The notes under the pieces are model-generated. The model ran no database searches, was not told where the DNA came from, and saw only the letters and a list, made by a program, of their open reading frames with translations. The position numbers and the translations under genes are program-made. Positions 10,233 through 17,353 of a DNA stretch of 25,271 nt are shown here, piece by piece. Position 1 is the first letter of the stretch. Each line of letters begins with the position of its first letter. Origin of the DNA: CAYLJO01 sp964383905. GTDB taxonomy: Bacteria > Acidobacteriota > Blastocatellia > Pyrinomonadales > Pyrinomonadaceae. Location of the stretch: the NCBI GenBank assembly GCA_964383905.1, contig CAYLJO010000085.1, positions 1 to 25,271 of the forward strand. Direction: 5' to 3'.

Positions 10233-10537
10233 ATGAGACGCCCTTTTGCCACCAGGCCGCACAACTCTTATTTAAGGCTCGCCATTATTTTACAATCATC
10301 TTCAGCCGTGACGCGATCCTGAGCCTGCCTGAAGAGGCAACAACTGCCGGTGGGCTGGTCAAAGCGCAATTCATCAGGGAGTTAGGGTCCAGCTCAGGCC
10401 AGCGGTTGAAGGTCAATCGAGGCAACGCGGCGAGCCAGGATGCGGTGTTGGTCGTGAACATGAACCGCCGCGACAACGAAGAGATTGTCCTCACATTCCC
10501 GATCATCAGGACCGGAAGAACGCTGGCGAATAGATAG
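10233..10537 (+). pseudogene. Frameshifted small gene, function unknown
   Basis: ATG 10233 has a perfect AAGGAG five bases upstream, but its frame (MRRPFATRPHNSYLRLAIIL...) stops at TGA 10320-10322 after 29 codons. A second frame, shifted by -1, is open from about 10196 to TAG 10535-10537 and is clearly protein-like from about 10295 on: it includes FSRDAILSLPEEATTAGG, KAQFIRELG, DAVLVVNMNRRDNEE and ends VLTFPIIRTGRTLANR. This second frame has no usable start codon of its own before its last third. The simplest reading is a gene with a one-base insertion or two-base loss between 10236 and about 10300; ribosomal slippage in the T/A-rich ATTATTTTA (10283-10292 region) or a sequencing error are alternatives. 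I do not recognise the family. Confidence 0.55.
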
Positions 10538-10845
10538 CGTGACGGTCAGATGAGAGCAACAGCGATTGGGTGTCCGACGCAGTGCCGCGAGCAGGAGCGA
10601 ACTGGCCGGCGGCGCGGTTAGGCTTTCCAGTCGATCATTCTGAATCCGCGATAGAGCTCCCGGAAAGAGAGTAGGCATACCAAACCGATCGCCGCGCGCG
10701 ATAAAGTCTCTTTCACGAGATTGGGCCGAACGCCCTTTTAACGCTGGCATCACAGCGCACACGGGGTGCGGTATAATCGTTGAGTCGCTGCCAGAGTTGA
10801 CACCACAGCAGACCACGTTCCCCGGTGAAAGGAGTCGAAGAGCCG
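10538..10845. other. Intergenic region with a TATAAT box
   Basis: No gene is supported; the 162-codon minus-strand frame at 10394-10882 overlaps the coding strands of both neighbours and is a shadow. A perfect TATAAT at 10772-10777 precedes the NTF2-like gene by about 70 bases, with only a poor -35 match (tcacag at 10750-10755). A TTGACA at 10797-10802 has no -10 partner. Confidence 0.35.
10772..10777 (+). promoter_or_regulatory. TATAAT -10 box before the NTF2-like gene
   Basis: A perfect -10 hexamer with a weak -35 element. Its position about 70 bases upstream of ATG 10846 suits it as the promoter of that gene. Confidence 0.35.
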
Positions 10846-11256
10846 ATGGCCAATCAAGCAGAAGATCAGTCACTGGCCTCAAACGCCCAGGTCGCGCAGG
10901 AACTGAGGCGAATGAATGAGGAGTGGGTCGAAGCCTTAAAACAGCGTGACGTCGCCACCCTCGACCGCATCATAGCCGACGACTTCATGTTTGCTTACCC
11001 TCTGGAAGGCGACGACAAGGCACAGTTCATCGCCGACATTGAATCCGGTGAATTGACCGTGGAAGCAATGAAGCGCGAAAAGGTTAATGTGCGAGTTCAC
11101 GGGGATACGGCAATCCTGATGGGGCGCGATACGGCGAGCTGGCACTATAAAGGTCGAAGTATAGTCGGTCAATATCAAGCCATCCACGTGTATGCGAGGC
11201 GGCAGGGGCGCTGGCAACTGGTCGCCGCGCAAGTCTGCCCTTGCAGCCAGATATGA
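10846..11256 (+). CDS. DUF4440/SnoaL-like NTF2-fold protein
   Basis: A 136-residue protein of the NTF2-like superfamily (DUF4440). The fold begins with two helices (QELRRMNEEWVEALKQRD, then LDRIIADDFMF). The beta sheet follows: KVNVRVHGDTAILMGRDTASWHYKG, then the closing strands YQAIHVYARRQGRWQLVAAQVCP. The WxxALxxxD...ADDF pattern and the closing RQGRWQLVAAQ are typical. Such proteins are small cone-shaped ligand-binding proteins or, less often, enzymes; no catalytic residues can be named here. There is no signal peptide, so it is cytoplasmic. ATG 10846 follows AAAGGAG by about 11 bases; the in-frame GTG at 10825 would place that site inside the gene. It ends with CPCSQI, an unusual cysteine pair. 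Confidence 0.85.
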   Translation: MANQAEDQSLASNAQVAQELRRMNEEWVEALKQRDVATLDRIIADDFMFAYPLEGDDKAQFIADIESGELTVEAMKREKVNVRVHGDTAILMGRDTASWHYKGRSIVGQYQAIHVYARRQGRWQLVAAQVCPCSQI

Positions 11257-11313
11257 GAAATCTGTGCCCGATAGCGGTTCTCAAATGAGTTGGGCCGAGC
11301 CGCAAACAAAAAA

Positions 11314-11352
11314 TTGAACTGCAGAGGACCCGAGAGGACGCAGAGGAAAAAC
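11314..11352 (+). repeat. 'accgcagaggac' dispersed repeat copy
   Basis: The copy reads ttgaactgcagaggacccg, agaggacgcagaggaaaaac. It shares its core with the copies at 17354-17395 and 20480-20520. It lies just downstream of the NTF2-like gene. Confidence 0.6.
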
Positions 11353-11385
11353 AGGGGGCCCTGTCCTTGGATCCGCCGCTCCCAA

Positions 11386-11460
11386 CACGCCCGCGGGGAG
11401 GTGACGGGCGTGGGGTGCATCTTCGATCTGACATGACCGCGCCTTGATAAGGCTTCGGTC
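11386..11460. terminator. Two hairpins between convergent genes
   Basis: CACGCCCG (11386-11393) pairs perfectly with CGGGCGTG (11405-11412). Next, GACCGC-GCC and GGC-TT-CGGTC pair across 11435-11460, immediately after the stop of the minus-strand gene that ends at 11464. Neither stem has a convincing T tract, so termination is only a guess. Confidence 0.35.
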
Positions 11461-11463
11461 GGA

Positions 11464-11802
11464 TCATGGAACCCCTTGATCCGGACACTTAAGTCCTTCT
11501 GCAGATTCGAAGGTCTTTCCTGTGTCCACCAAGTCTTCTACGGCCCATTCATCGATGACCCAAGGTTGTATTCGTCCTGTCCGAGTGATCAGATAGCGAG
11601 GCGGGTCCGATACACCATCTTTGCAAGGATAAAGAAAGTACCGGCCATGACCGGCGTTGCGCGCCGCATAGTCGTTACCATCAGGCAGTTTGTAGATACC
11701 ATCTTCCCTAATTTCCTGAGAGTTAAAGTCGGATCCGAGTAGTCCTTCCTTCCGGCGCTGGCGAGTGGAGCGATCGGCCATGTTGAAACTTATCGGGATC
11801 AT
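11464..11802 (-). CDS. Small hypothetical protein, lineage-type
   Basis: A protein of about 112 residues. The basic N-terminal segment (DRSTRQRRKEGLLGSDF) leads into a compact domain containing EDGIYKLPDGNDYAAR, YFLYPCKDG, a segment YLITRTGRI and a closing WAVEDLVDTGKTF. I recognise the pattern '(D)GIY.LPDG..' followed by 'Y.v...G.i..' and 'W.veDL.dTG.t' from short uncharacterised proteins common in Blastocatellia; the function is unknown. It has no signal peptide or membrane segment. Start choice is uncertain: ATG 11802 has a weak GGGG site and directly follows the stop of a tiny membrane ORF; ATG 11781 (MADRSTRQRRK) and a GTG at 11832 are alternatives. It ends in a probable hairpin terminator. 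Confidence 0.65.
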   Translation of the reverse strand: MIPISFNMADRSTRQRRKEGLLGSDFNSQEIREDGIYKLPDGNDYAARNAGHGRYFLYPCKDGVSDPPRYLITRTGRIQPWVIDEWAVEDLVDTGKTFESAEGLKCPDQGVP

Positions 11803-11804
11803 AT

Positions 11805-11897
11805 TTAAAACCCCATAACCTTTCCCACGCACGCCTGCGCCAAGTGCAAAAGCAATACCAGAACGAAAAACCCAACGATAAAATTATCAATTCGCAA
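11805..11897 (-). CDS. Tiny membrane ORF (30 aa), possibly frameshifted start
   Basis: From a TTG at 11897 this frame encodes 30 residues that are almost all one transmembrane helix (RIDNFIVGFFVLVLLL), ending VGKVMGF. Its TAA is followed directly by ATATG, the start of the next gene, so the two would be translationally coupled. A better ATG-ATG start exists at 11905-11908, but in the neighbouring frame; a run of five A's separates them. One more A there would give MMKKLRIDNFIVGFF..., an ideal small membrane protein. Thus there may be a one-base deletion, slippage on the A run, or a sequencing error. No Shine-Dalgarno is visible before either start. The upstream 11909-12104 holds nothing else that I can support. 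Confidence 0.35.
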   Translation of the reverse strand: MRIDNFIVGFFVLVLLLHLAQACVGKVMGF

Positions 11898-12104
11898 TTT
11901 TTCATCATGGCAAGAGGGAGGATGAGCTTCGATCCATTTTACATTGGGCCTTCGTTTAAGATTGGGCAATAGAATTGCAATATAACGATGTTAAAAAGAG
12001 GGTGAGAGTGTTCAGAGTTTGTATGGTTTGGAACGCCAGCAATGTTCTAAATGCAGGCAGAACTCAACGTCCGCTTTCGGCGAGCATTTTGACCAGGTCG
12101 CTCT

Positions 12105-12142
12105 AAAAGCTGGCACGAGTGGCGCGCGCTCGTGACGCCGGC
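12105..12142 (-). terminator. Rho-independent terminator of the PilZ gene
   Basis: On the minus strand, GCCGG and CACGAG pair with CTCGTG and CCAGC (one G:T pair, short internal offset), followed by TTTT (aaaa at 12105-12108 on plus). It starts 23 bases after the PilZ gene's stop codon. Confidence 0.65.
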
Positions 12143-12164
12143 TTCCGAACTTCGCGTGTCATGA

Positions 12165-12485
12165 CTATCGGAGAGGTCGCTGTTTTGTGAATGCGACGGC
12201 CAAGCCGCACACACCGCTCGGCTTTAACTCTGTCCGCATGACGACGCCCTGCATTGCCATGCGCAGGGCCGGCGCTCCGCCACCGCCGGCGAGCGAGAAT
12301 CGGACCACACAGAACAGCCTCGCGCCCTGCACAGGTGGGAGCTGCCTGTATAGATTAATGTAGAGCCCGCCGGAGCTGATGTTGTCGAGGACTGTCTTAA
12401 GCTTAAATCTTTTACCGCTGACGTCTTTGCCGGCCACCGTCACCGGGAAGGGCGTATAAAGACGCCGTGTGCTGCGCCGGTCCAT
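12165..12485 (-). CDS. PilZ-domain protein
   Basis: A 106-residue protein that is essentially one PilZ domain, a binder of the second messenger cyclic di-GMP. Both signature elements are present near the N-terminus: the arginine motif RRSTRR (about residues 3-8) and the D/N-x-S-x-x-G motif in DNISSGG (about residues 34-40), the two parts that clamp the nucleotide. The following beta barrel (VRFSLAGGGG..., RMAMQGVVMRTEL, CGLAVAFT) is complete. With no other domain, it must act by binding a partner; gliding, pili, polysaccharide or transcription targets are all possible. ATG 12485 follows GGAGGAG by eight bases and is preferred over the GTG at 12503. The gene ends in a hairpin terminator. Confidence 0.85.
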   Translation of the reverse strand: MDRRSTRRLYTPFPVTVAGKDVSGKRFKLKTVLDNISSGGLYINLYRQLPPVQGARLFCVVRFSLAGGGGAPALRMAMQGVVMRTELKPSGVCGLAVAFTKQRPLR

Positions 12486-12958
12486 CTTTACTCTCCTCCG
12501 CACAGGAGATTGATCAAGCGCTTCTACGTCAAATCCGGCGGCGAGTCAATGGTTATTTCGCCCGCCAGTAAGCCAATCTCTCGCCACCCGATGTAACAGC
12601 CACGCATACTGTGGCTCGGGAAACGATCTGGGTGAGGATGCCGCAGCTACCCTAAGGCTATTGAGCTGCAGTCCGATGAAATATTTTGCTCGATATCTGC
12701 ATAAAGAGGTGGGGCGAGTGAAGAGGGGCGTTGCCCGCGACACGTCAAGAGAGGGGAGGACCATTATTCGTATTTGAAACCGCCCCACCACTCCAAGCCG
12801 CTACGGGTTTTGTTCTCAGCAGTTTTCTGTGCGGTGTGCTAGAATTCATACCAGGAGTAGGCAGCCTTTCCCCCCAGACCCGTCGAGCTCTTTTCACAAA
12901 CAATGCCGAAGCCTCGCTTACTTCTAGCATGAAACGCCCAGGGTAACAGCTTGCAGCA
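12486..12958. other. Divergent intergenic region, PilZ and hybrid kinase
   Basis: About 470 bases between divergent genes, so promoters for both must lie here. TAGAAT at 12840-12845 is a possible -10 box for the kinase but has no good -35. No open frame here has a ribosome-binding site and protein-like composition. Confidence 0.35.
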
Positions 12959-14902
12959 ATGGAACGCGAAGGCGAAAACATCATCCTCATCGTTAACGAT
13001 CAGCCCAACCAGCTCGAGATGATGGGCATTCTCCTGCGTCAAGCCGGTTACCAGGTACTGACCGCGCGCGACGGACGCGAAGCCTTCGAGATTGCAAAAC
13101 GCGATCACCCGCATATCGTGGTCAGCGATGTGGCGATGCCGGAGACCGACGGCATTGAGTTATGTCGCCTGATCCGCGCGGACGCCGAGCTGCACGCGAC
13201 GCCGATCCTACTGGTCAGCGCCGTGCGTAAGGACACGGCGAGCGCCGTCGAAGGCCTGCAGGCCGGGGCCGACGATTACCTTGAAGTGCCTTACAACCCG
13301 ATGCGGCTGATCGCCAAGGTGTCGCGACTCGGGGAGCGAGCCCGGTCAGAAGCGGCGTTGCGGGAAAGCGAGGAGCGATACCGCCAGCTTGTCGAACTCT
13401 CTCCGAACGGGATCCTTCTTCACAATGAGGGCAAGATTGTCTTTATTAACACAGCGGGCCTAAAACTCTTCGGCGCAAGTCATCCTGAGCAACTGCTGGG
13501 AAGACCGGTCATGGATTTGGTGCACCCTGATTACCGGGAAGTCACCGGCGAGAGAATACGGCAGGTCAGGGAAGAAGGAAGAACCGTCCCCCTCATTGAA
13601 GAGAAGCTCCTCAGGCTGGACGGGGCGGTGATAGACGCGGAGGTGACGGCGACTCCTTTCAACTCCGAGGGCAAGCCGGCCGTGCAGGTTGTCTTTCGTG
13701 ACATCACCGCGCGCAAGCGTGCCGAAGAGGCGCTGCGCTACAGCGAAGAGCAGCTTCGCTTGTCACAGAGACTCGAAGCCATCGGCCGGCTCGCCGGCGG
13801 GATCGCCCACGACTTCAACAACCTCCTGACCGTCATCGGCGGTTATTCCGAACTCCTCTTGCTGAACCTGGACCAGAATGACCCGACGGGCCAGACTATC
13901 GAAGAGATCAAAAAGGCGAGTGATCGTGCGGCCTCGCTGACCCGCCAGTTGCTCGCCTTCAGCCGCAAGCAGGTGCTCCAGCCGAAAGTGCTCGACCTCA
14001 ATATGGTGGTCGCGGAGATGGAGAGGATGCTGCGCCGGCTCATCGGCGAGGACGTCGAGTTAATCACGGAATTAAGCCCGGAGGTGGGGCACATCAATGC
14101 CGACCCCGGACAGATCGAGCAAGTACTGATGAACCTCATCGTCAACGCCCGGGACGCCATGCCGCAGGGCGGGAGGATCATCATCGAGACGTCTAATGTT
14201 CACCTGGACGAAGGTTACGCCCGCCAACACGTCGCCGTCCAACCGGGGCCTTTCGTGAGATTAGCCGTCTCGGACACCGGCACGGGGATGAATGCTGAGA
14301 CGCAGAAGCACATCTTCGAGCCTTTCTTCACGACCAAAGAGATGGGCAAGGGGACGGGCCTGGGGCTCTCGACCGTCTACGGGATCATCAAGCAGAGTGG
14401 CGGCAACATCTGGATCTACAGTGAGGTGGGACGGGGGACGACCTTTAAGATCTACCTGCCGCGGGTCGAAGAAGAGGTGGAAGCGATCAAGCCCGGTGCC
14501 GGCGACGTGGGATTGCCGGGGAGGGCCGAGACGGTGCTGCTGGTGGAGGATGAGGAGATGGTGCGGAGGATGACGCGCGGGATGCTGGAGATGAACGGCT
14601 ACCGGGTGATTGAAGCAAGCAATGGCCTGGAGGCGTTGATGGTGTGTGAGCGACATGATGGGCCGATTGACCTGCTCCTGACCGACGTGGTGATGCCGCA
14701 GATGAGCGGCCGGGAGTTGGCCGACCGCCTGGCCACAGCCCACCCCGAGATGCGTGTCCTCTACATGTCCGGGTACACCGATGACGCGATCGTCCAGCAC
14801 GGGGTGTTGGAGGCGGGGACGGCCTTCCTGGAGAAGCCGTTCACGCCGCAGGTCCTGGCGCGCAAGGTGAGAGGAGTATTGGATAAAGGGCAGGATGGAT
14901 AA
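12959..14902 (+). CDS. Hybrid sensor histidine kinase, REC-PAS-HisKA-HATPase-REC
   Basis: A soluble 647-residue hybrid kinase with no transmembrane helix. The domains in order are: receiver 1 (about 8-125, D57 in VVSDVAMP); PAS (about 138-250, LSPNGILLHNEGKIVFIN); HisKA with phospho-accepting H284 in GGIAHDFNNLL; HATPase_c with N-box NLIVNARDA, G1 DTGTG at 439-443, and G2 GKGTGLGLS; and receiver 2 (about 525-642, E530/D531, D576 in LLTDVVMP, K626-P627). In receiver 1 the usual lysine before proline is replaced: DYLEVPYNP has V110, and the acidic pair is N13-D14, so its chemistry may be altered. The PAS domain probably senses a cytosolic ligand or redox state. The HDFNN H-box is typical of NtrB/PAS hybrid kinases. 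No cognate regulator is adjacent in the same operon. The Shine-Dalgarno before ATG 12959 is weak. Confidence 0.93.
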   Translation: MEREGENIILIVNDQPNQLEMMGILLRQAGYQVLTARDGREAFEIAKRDHPHIVVSDVAMPETDGIELCRLIRADAELHATPILLVSAVRKDTASAVEGLQAGADDYLEVPYNPMRLIAKVSRLGERARSEAALRESEERYRQLVELSPNGILLHNEGKIVFINTAGLKLFGASHPEQLLGRPVMDLVHPDYREVTGERIRQVREEGRTVPLIEEKLLRLDGAVIDAEVTATPFNSEGKPAVQVVFRDITARKRAEEALRYSEEQLRLSQRLEAIGRLAGGIAHDFNNLLTVIGGYSELLLLNLDQNDPTGQTIEEIKKASDRAASLTRQLLAFSRKQVLQPKVLDLNMVVAEMERMLRRLIGEDVELITELSPEVGHINADPGQIEQVLMNLIVNARDAMPQGGRIIIETSNVHLDEGYARQHVAVQPGPFVRLAVSDTGTGMNAETQKHIFEPFFTTKEMGKGTGLGLSTVYGIIKQSGGNIWIYSEVGRGTTFKIYLPRVEEEVEAIKPGAGDVGLPGRAETVLLVEDEEMVRRMTRGMLEMNGYRVIEASNGLEALMVCERHDGPIDLLLTDVVMPQMSGRELADRLATAHPEMRVLYMSGYTDDAIVQHGVLEAGTAFLEKPFTPQVLARKVRGVLDKGQDG

Positions 14903-14951
14903 ACGAGACTCCAGCGTGTGCCGGCCGCTGCCCGGCTGAGATAGCTGTCCT

Positions 14952-15137
14952 TTAATTATCTTTATCTGAAACTTTCCTGTTGAGCTTCGCCGCTTGTTTC
15001 TCCCGCTCGTACTTCTCAAGCATCTTCTTCACTTCTTCAGGAAGGGAGTAGAATCGGGCAGCGTCAGATTCACGCAAGGCCAGCAGCTTTTCCATGTAGG
15101 GGTCTGGCTCAAACTCTCCTGTCTTCTCCTGGCTCAT
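14952..15137 (-). CDS. Small charged hypothetical protein (61 aa)
   Basis: A 61-residue, strongly charged protein: MSQEKTGEFEPDPYMEKLLALRES at the start (read in two parts), then LPEEVKKMLEKYEREKQAAK, predicted to be largely helical. The composition is that of a genuine protein, not of a shadow, and it lies in a gap between the kinase and the receivers on the opposite strand. It has no signal peptide or known domain. The Shine-Dalgarno is poor (GAGCC, nine bases upstream of ATG 15137). It converges with the kinase gene; both may end in the GCCGG/CCGGC hairpin near 14921-14937, which lacks a T tract. Confidence 0.65.
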   Translation of the reverse strand: MSQEKTGEFEPDPYMEKLLALRESDAARFYSLPEEVKKMLEKYEREKQAAKLNRKVSDKDN

Positions 15138-15236
15138 ATTCAGGCTCTAATCCATGCTGGTAGAGGTGGGAAAGCTAAAGCGATTTTACTCTCATCAATG
15201 TGTTGGTCAATCCAAATTTCCTTGCAGGAGTGAACC

Positions 15237-15335
15237 ATGTCGGGTAATTCCAGTAATGCTTTTGCGGGCTACAGTGGGTTACTTTTTCGGCCTCACTGTA
15301 AGATGATTATTCAAGAACAGTTCTCATACATATAA
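15237..15335 (+). CDS. Short ORF (32 aa) with good ribosome-binding site
   Basis: ATG 15237 has AGGAG six bases upstream (15226-15230) and opens a 32-codon frame (MSGNSSNAFAGYSG..., ending EQFSYI) closed by TAA 15333-15335. An inverted repeat, TACAGTG (about 15270) with CACTGTA (about 15294), lies inside it. No family is recognised and chance cannot be excluded. It is the only candidate gene in the otherwise empty 15138-15509. Confidence 0.25.
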   Translation: MSGNSSNAFAGYSGLLFRPHCKMIIQEQFSYI

Positions 15336-15390
15336 ATAATTTTCTAATACGGTGGGTACGATGGCGAGTGTCAACAAGGAGAATGCGACG

Positions 15391-15424
15391 TAGGCTTGGC
15401 AGGGGTCAAACCTTGTGAGAAAAA
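15391..15424 (+). repeat. Dispersed repeat, copy 1 (pairs with 17404-17437)
   Basis: taggcttggcaggggtcaaa followed by ccttgtgagaaaaa matches 17404-17437 at roughly three quarters of positions, in the same orientation. In both places the block lies near the end of a minus-strand gene. Confidence 0.45.
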
Positions 15425-15509
15425 GAGGAAGTGACAGGTTCATCTCACATGGGGGCGCGGAAAGACGGCCGCCGCCACGCTCAGAGGAGCTGCGGCTCAG
15501 GCGATGATA

Positions 15510-15543
15510 AAAGGGCGACCACCCCCGTGGGTGGTCGCCCTTT
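15510..15543. terminator. Strong bidirectional rho-independent terminator
   Basis: A perfect 15-base stem, AAAGGGCGACCACCC (15510-15524) with its complement at 15529-15543, closes a four-base loop. T tracts follow on both strands. It lies 23 bases after the stop of the minus-strand receiver gene ending at 15566. Confidence 0.9.
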
Positions 15544-15565
15544 CTGATGCCGTGTCGGGACCGCT

Positions 15566-15940
15566 TCAATAAGACTGTAGAAGCCGATCGATGGTCTGGA
15601 TCAGCGCGACGAAATCCGTCGTCCTCGTCAGGTAAACACCCGCTTCTGTCTCTTCCTCTTCTCGCTGATTGAACCGCGAGCTCTCTAAGGAAAAGAGCAG
15701 GACGGGAGTGGGCGGGTCTAAGGCCCGGAGTCGTTGACACAACTCCATGCTGTCACCGTCGATGTAGGTGTCATTCAATATATAGAGGTCGAAGCTCTCG
15801 GAGGCGGCTAATTTCAGGCAGTCGGCAACGGTTTGCGCTGATTTAACTTCGTAGCCCTTCCTTCTGAGCATGAGAGCGATGAGGTCGCCGACATCTTTGT
15901 TTGCTTCCGCACAGAGGATGCGCCTCTTTACCGATGACAT
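15566..15940 (-). CDS. Degenerate single-domain receiver (pseudo-receiver)
   Basis: A 124-residue stand-alone receiver-fold protein, clearly paralogous to the next gene upstream (both share RRxLCAE near the N-terminus and DLYxLxDxYIDGxSxELCxxLRAL). Here the phospho-acceptor position is N56 in YILNDTYIDG, where the paralogue has D55, and the conserved lysine is R106 (YLTRTT instead of YLTKPG). The neighbouring D57 remains. Canonical Asp phosphorylation is therefore unlikely; it may act as a constitutive or phosphorylation-independent partner, or compete with its sibling. There is no output domain. ATG 15940 has AGGGTG eight bases upstream and is better than GTG 15949. It lies 81 bases after the sibling and ends in a strong terminator. 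Confidence 0.85.
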   Translation of the reverse strand: MSSVKRRILCAEANKDVGDLIALMLRRKGYEVKSAQTVADCLKLAASESFDLYILNDTYIDGDSMELCQRLRALDPPTPVLLFSLESSRFNQREEEETEAGVYLTRTTDFVALIQTIDRLLQSY

Positions 15941-16021
15941 TAAAATCACCCTGCGAGCAAGAATATCGAGGGGGAGACTCCCGGGGGCAACTTGTAACCT
16001 TACCCAGACTTTGGCTGTTCG

Positions 16022-16429
16022 TCAAGACTGCTCCAAATCGCCGGGGGCGGCGCCGGAAACATGAGCCAGCAGGATCGAGTTTACCGTCTGCACGATCTCC
16101 AAGATATCACCCGGCTTGGTCAGGTAAGCCTGCGCCCCAGCTTCTAACCCTCTTTGGCGGTCGTGCTCAAAGGCGGCCGATGAAAAGAACAGAATCGGAA
16201 TCTCGGGGGTGAGCGCTCGGAGCTGCTTGCACAACTCCAGACTCGTGCCGTCTATGTAATCATCGTCGAGCATATAGAGGTCGAAATGCTCCCTGCCGGC
16301 CAGCTCTAAGCACTCATTGATGCTTCGGGCGGATTTTACTTCATGACCTTGCTGCTCAAGCAACGCGGTAATCAGGGCACATGTATCCGTGTGAGGCTCG
16401 GCGCAGAGTACACGTCGTCGGTTAAGCAT
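16022..16429 (-). CDS. Stand-alone response-regulator receiver
   Basis: A 135-residue single-domain receiver (CheY-like). The acidic site has E11 near the N-terminus, the phospho-acceptor is D55 in DLYMLDDDYIDG, the switch serine is in ILFFSSA (about 83), and the conserved K105-P106 is in YLTKPGD. With no output domain, it probably passes phosphate on or binds a partner protein; the hybrid kinase 1.1 kb away on the other strand is a possible donor, but that is inference. ATG 16429 follows AAAGGAG by nine bases. It is first in a tandem with a degenerate paralogue. A short C-terminal extension (about 122-135) differs from its sibling. Confidence 0.9.
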   Translation of the reverse strand: MLNRRRVLCAEPHTDTCALITALLEQQGHEVKSARSINECLELAGREHFDLYMLDDDYIDGTSLELCKQLRALTPEIPILFFSSAAFEHDRQRGLEAGAQAYLTKPGDILEIVQTVNSILLAHVSGAAPGDLEQS

Positions 16430-16684
16430 CGAGGTGACTCCTTTGGTGTAAGGAGAGGGGAACTCGTTCGGGTTAAACGATATTGGTTAGCTGCCTGCCC
16501 GCATGCTCGCTTCCGTACCGTCGAAACATTAAGCCAACAACCGGTAGGTCGTCAATGCTTTTGTTGATATGGCCGGTAATATGGAGGTAATTAAGAATCA
16601 TTTGATGACCCTGTGGAAACTCTTACGGGGGTTCTGCTTTTGAACGGTAGCAGGCGGGCGAGCGAACGGACAGGCGGACGTATA

Positions 16685-17245
16685 TCATGGCAGGGCTTTG
16701 ACGGCCGGACCGTCACTGACGCGGTTGCTCACGCGCTGCACATCAGGCATGTCGTACGGCCCGCCGCCGGCGTGGGCCTTGATCGCATCTTTTACTTTGA
16801 GGGCCCTCCATATTGATTCCTGCCCGATGATCATTTCGGCCGCTAAAACGATACGATCGCCTTCACTCACCCTTAGTCTGGCCGGCGGCTTGAATGAAAA
16901 CTCTTTGATTGAGTAGCCGCCTAATTCGACGCCCTCCATCCAGTTCGCCCCGACCCGCTGGTCGCCCGCCCGGTCAAAGACCAGAAGCAGTAGCTCAAAT
17001 CCGGTGAGCTGTTCCCCGGAGCGGTTGGCGGCGGAGCATCGCAACACGTAACCATCATCAGTTTTGTGTAAAACGGCTCCCCTGATGCTGAGAGGCATTT
17101 CCGGCACATCGAAAAATTGAACCGCAGTCTGCTGGTCTTTCGTATCCTCGGTAGCCACCAACCGGGCGGCAACAGCCGCATATGCGGTCGGCACAGACAA
17201 CGACATGGCGAGTGTCAAGCTAACCAGCAGGGCAGTCCGTTTCAT
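16685..17245 (-). CDS. Exported hypothetical protein
   Basis: A 186-residue secreted protein. MKRTALLVSLTLAMSLSV begins a clear signal peptide, cleaved probably after AYA at about residue 23. The mature part has the look of a beta-sandwich: GAVLHKTDDGYVLRCSAANR, then TGFELLLLVFDRAG, YSIKEFSFKPPARL and GDRIVLAAEMIIG, which suggests an immunoglobulin-like or cell-surface fold. The C-terminal 40 residues are polar. No known family is assigned with confidence. ATG 17245 follows AGGAG by eight bases; the preceding GTG codon is inferior. It is monocistronic. The 250 bases downstream (16430-16684) carry nothing that I can support. Confidence 0.75.
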   Translation of the reverse strand: MKRTALLVSLTLAMSLSVPTAYAAVAARLVATEDTKDQQTAVQFFDVPEMPLSIRGAVLHKTDDGYVLRCSAANRSGEQLTGFELLLLVFDRAGDQRVGANWMEGVELGGYSIKEFSFKPPARLRVSEGDRIVLAAEMIIGQESIWRALKVKDAIKAHAGGGPYDMPDVQRVSNRVSDGPAVKALP

Positions 17246-17353
17246 CACGCCGACTCCTGTGCCAGATGGATGCGGGCAGTCGCGATAAAAGTACCTGAGT
17301 TTTCATTATGCACCCAAACGGGAACAAAAGGGAATATTTTGAGCGCTGGATTT

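Noticed and set aside
10394..10882. 162-codon minus-strand frame
   Set aside because: Overlaps the better supported plus-strand coding stretch and the NTF2-like start; no protein features.
14261..15019. 252-codon frame antisense to the hybrid kinase
   Set aside because: Histidine/arginine-rich shadow over a well-defined HATPase and receiver region.
15324..15740. 138-codon minus-strand frame overlapping the pseudo-receiver
   Set aside because: Out of frame with the receiver and reads through its strong terminator.
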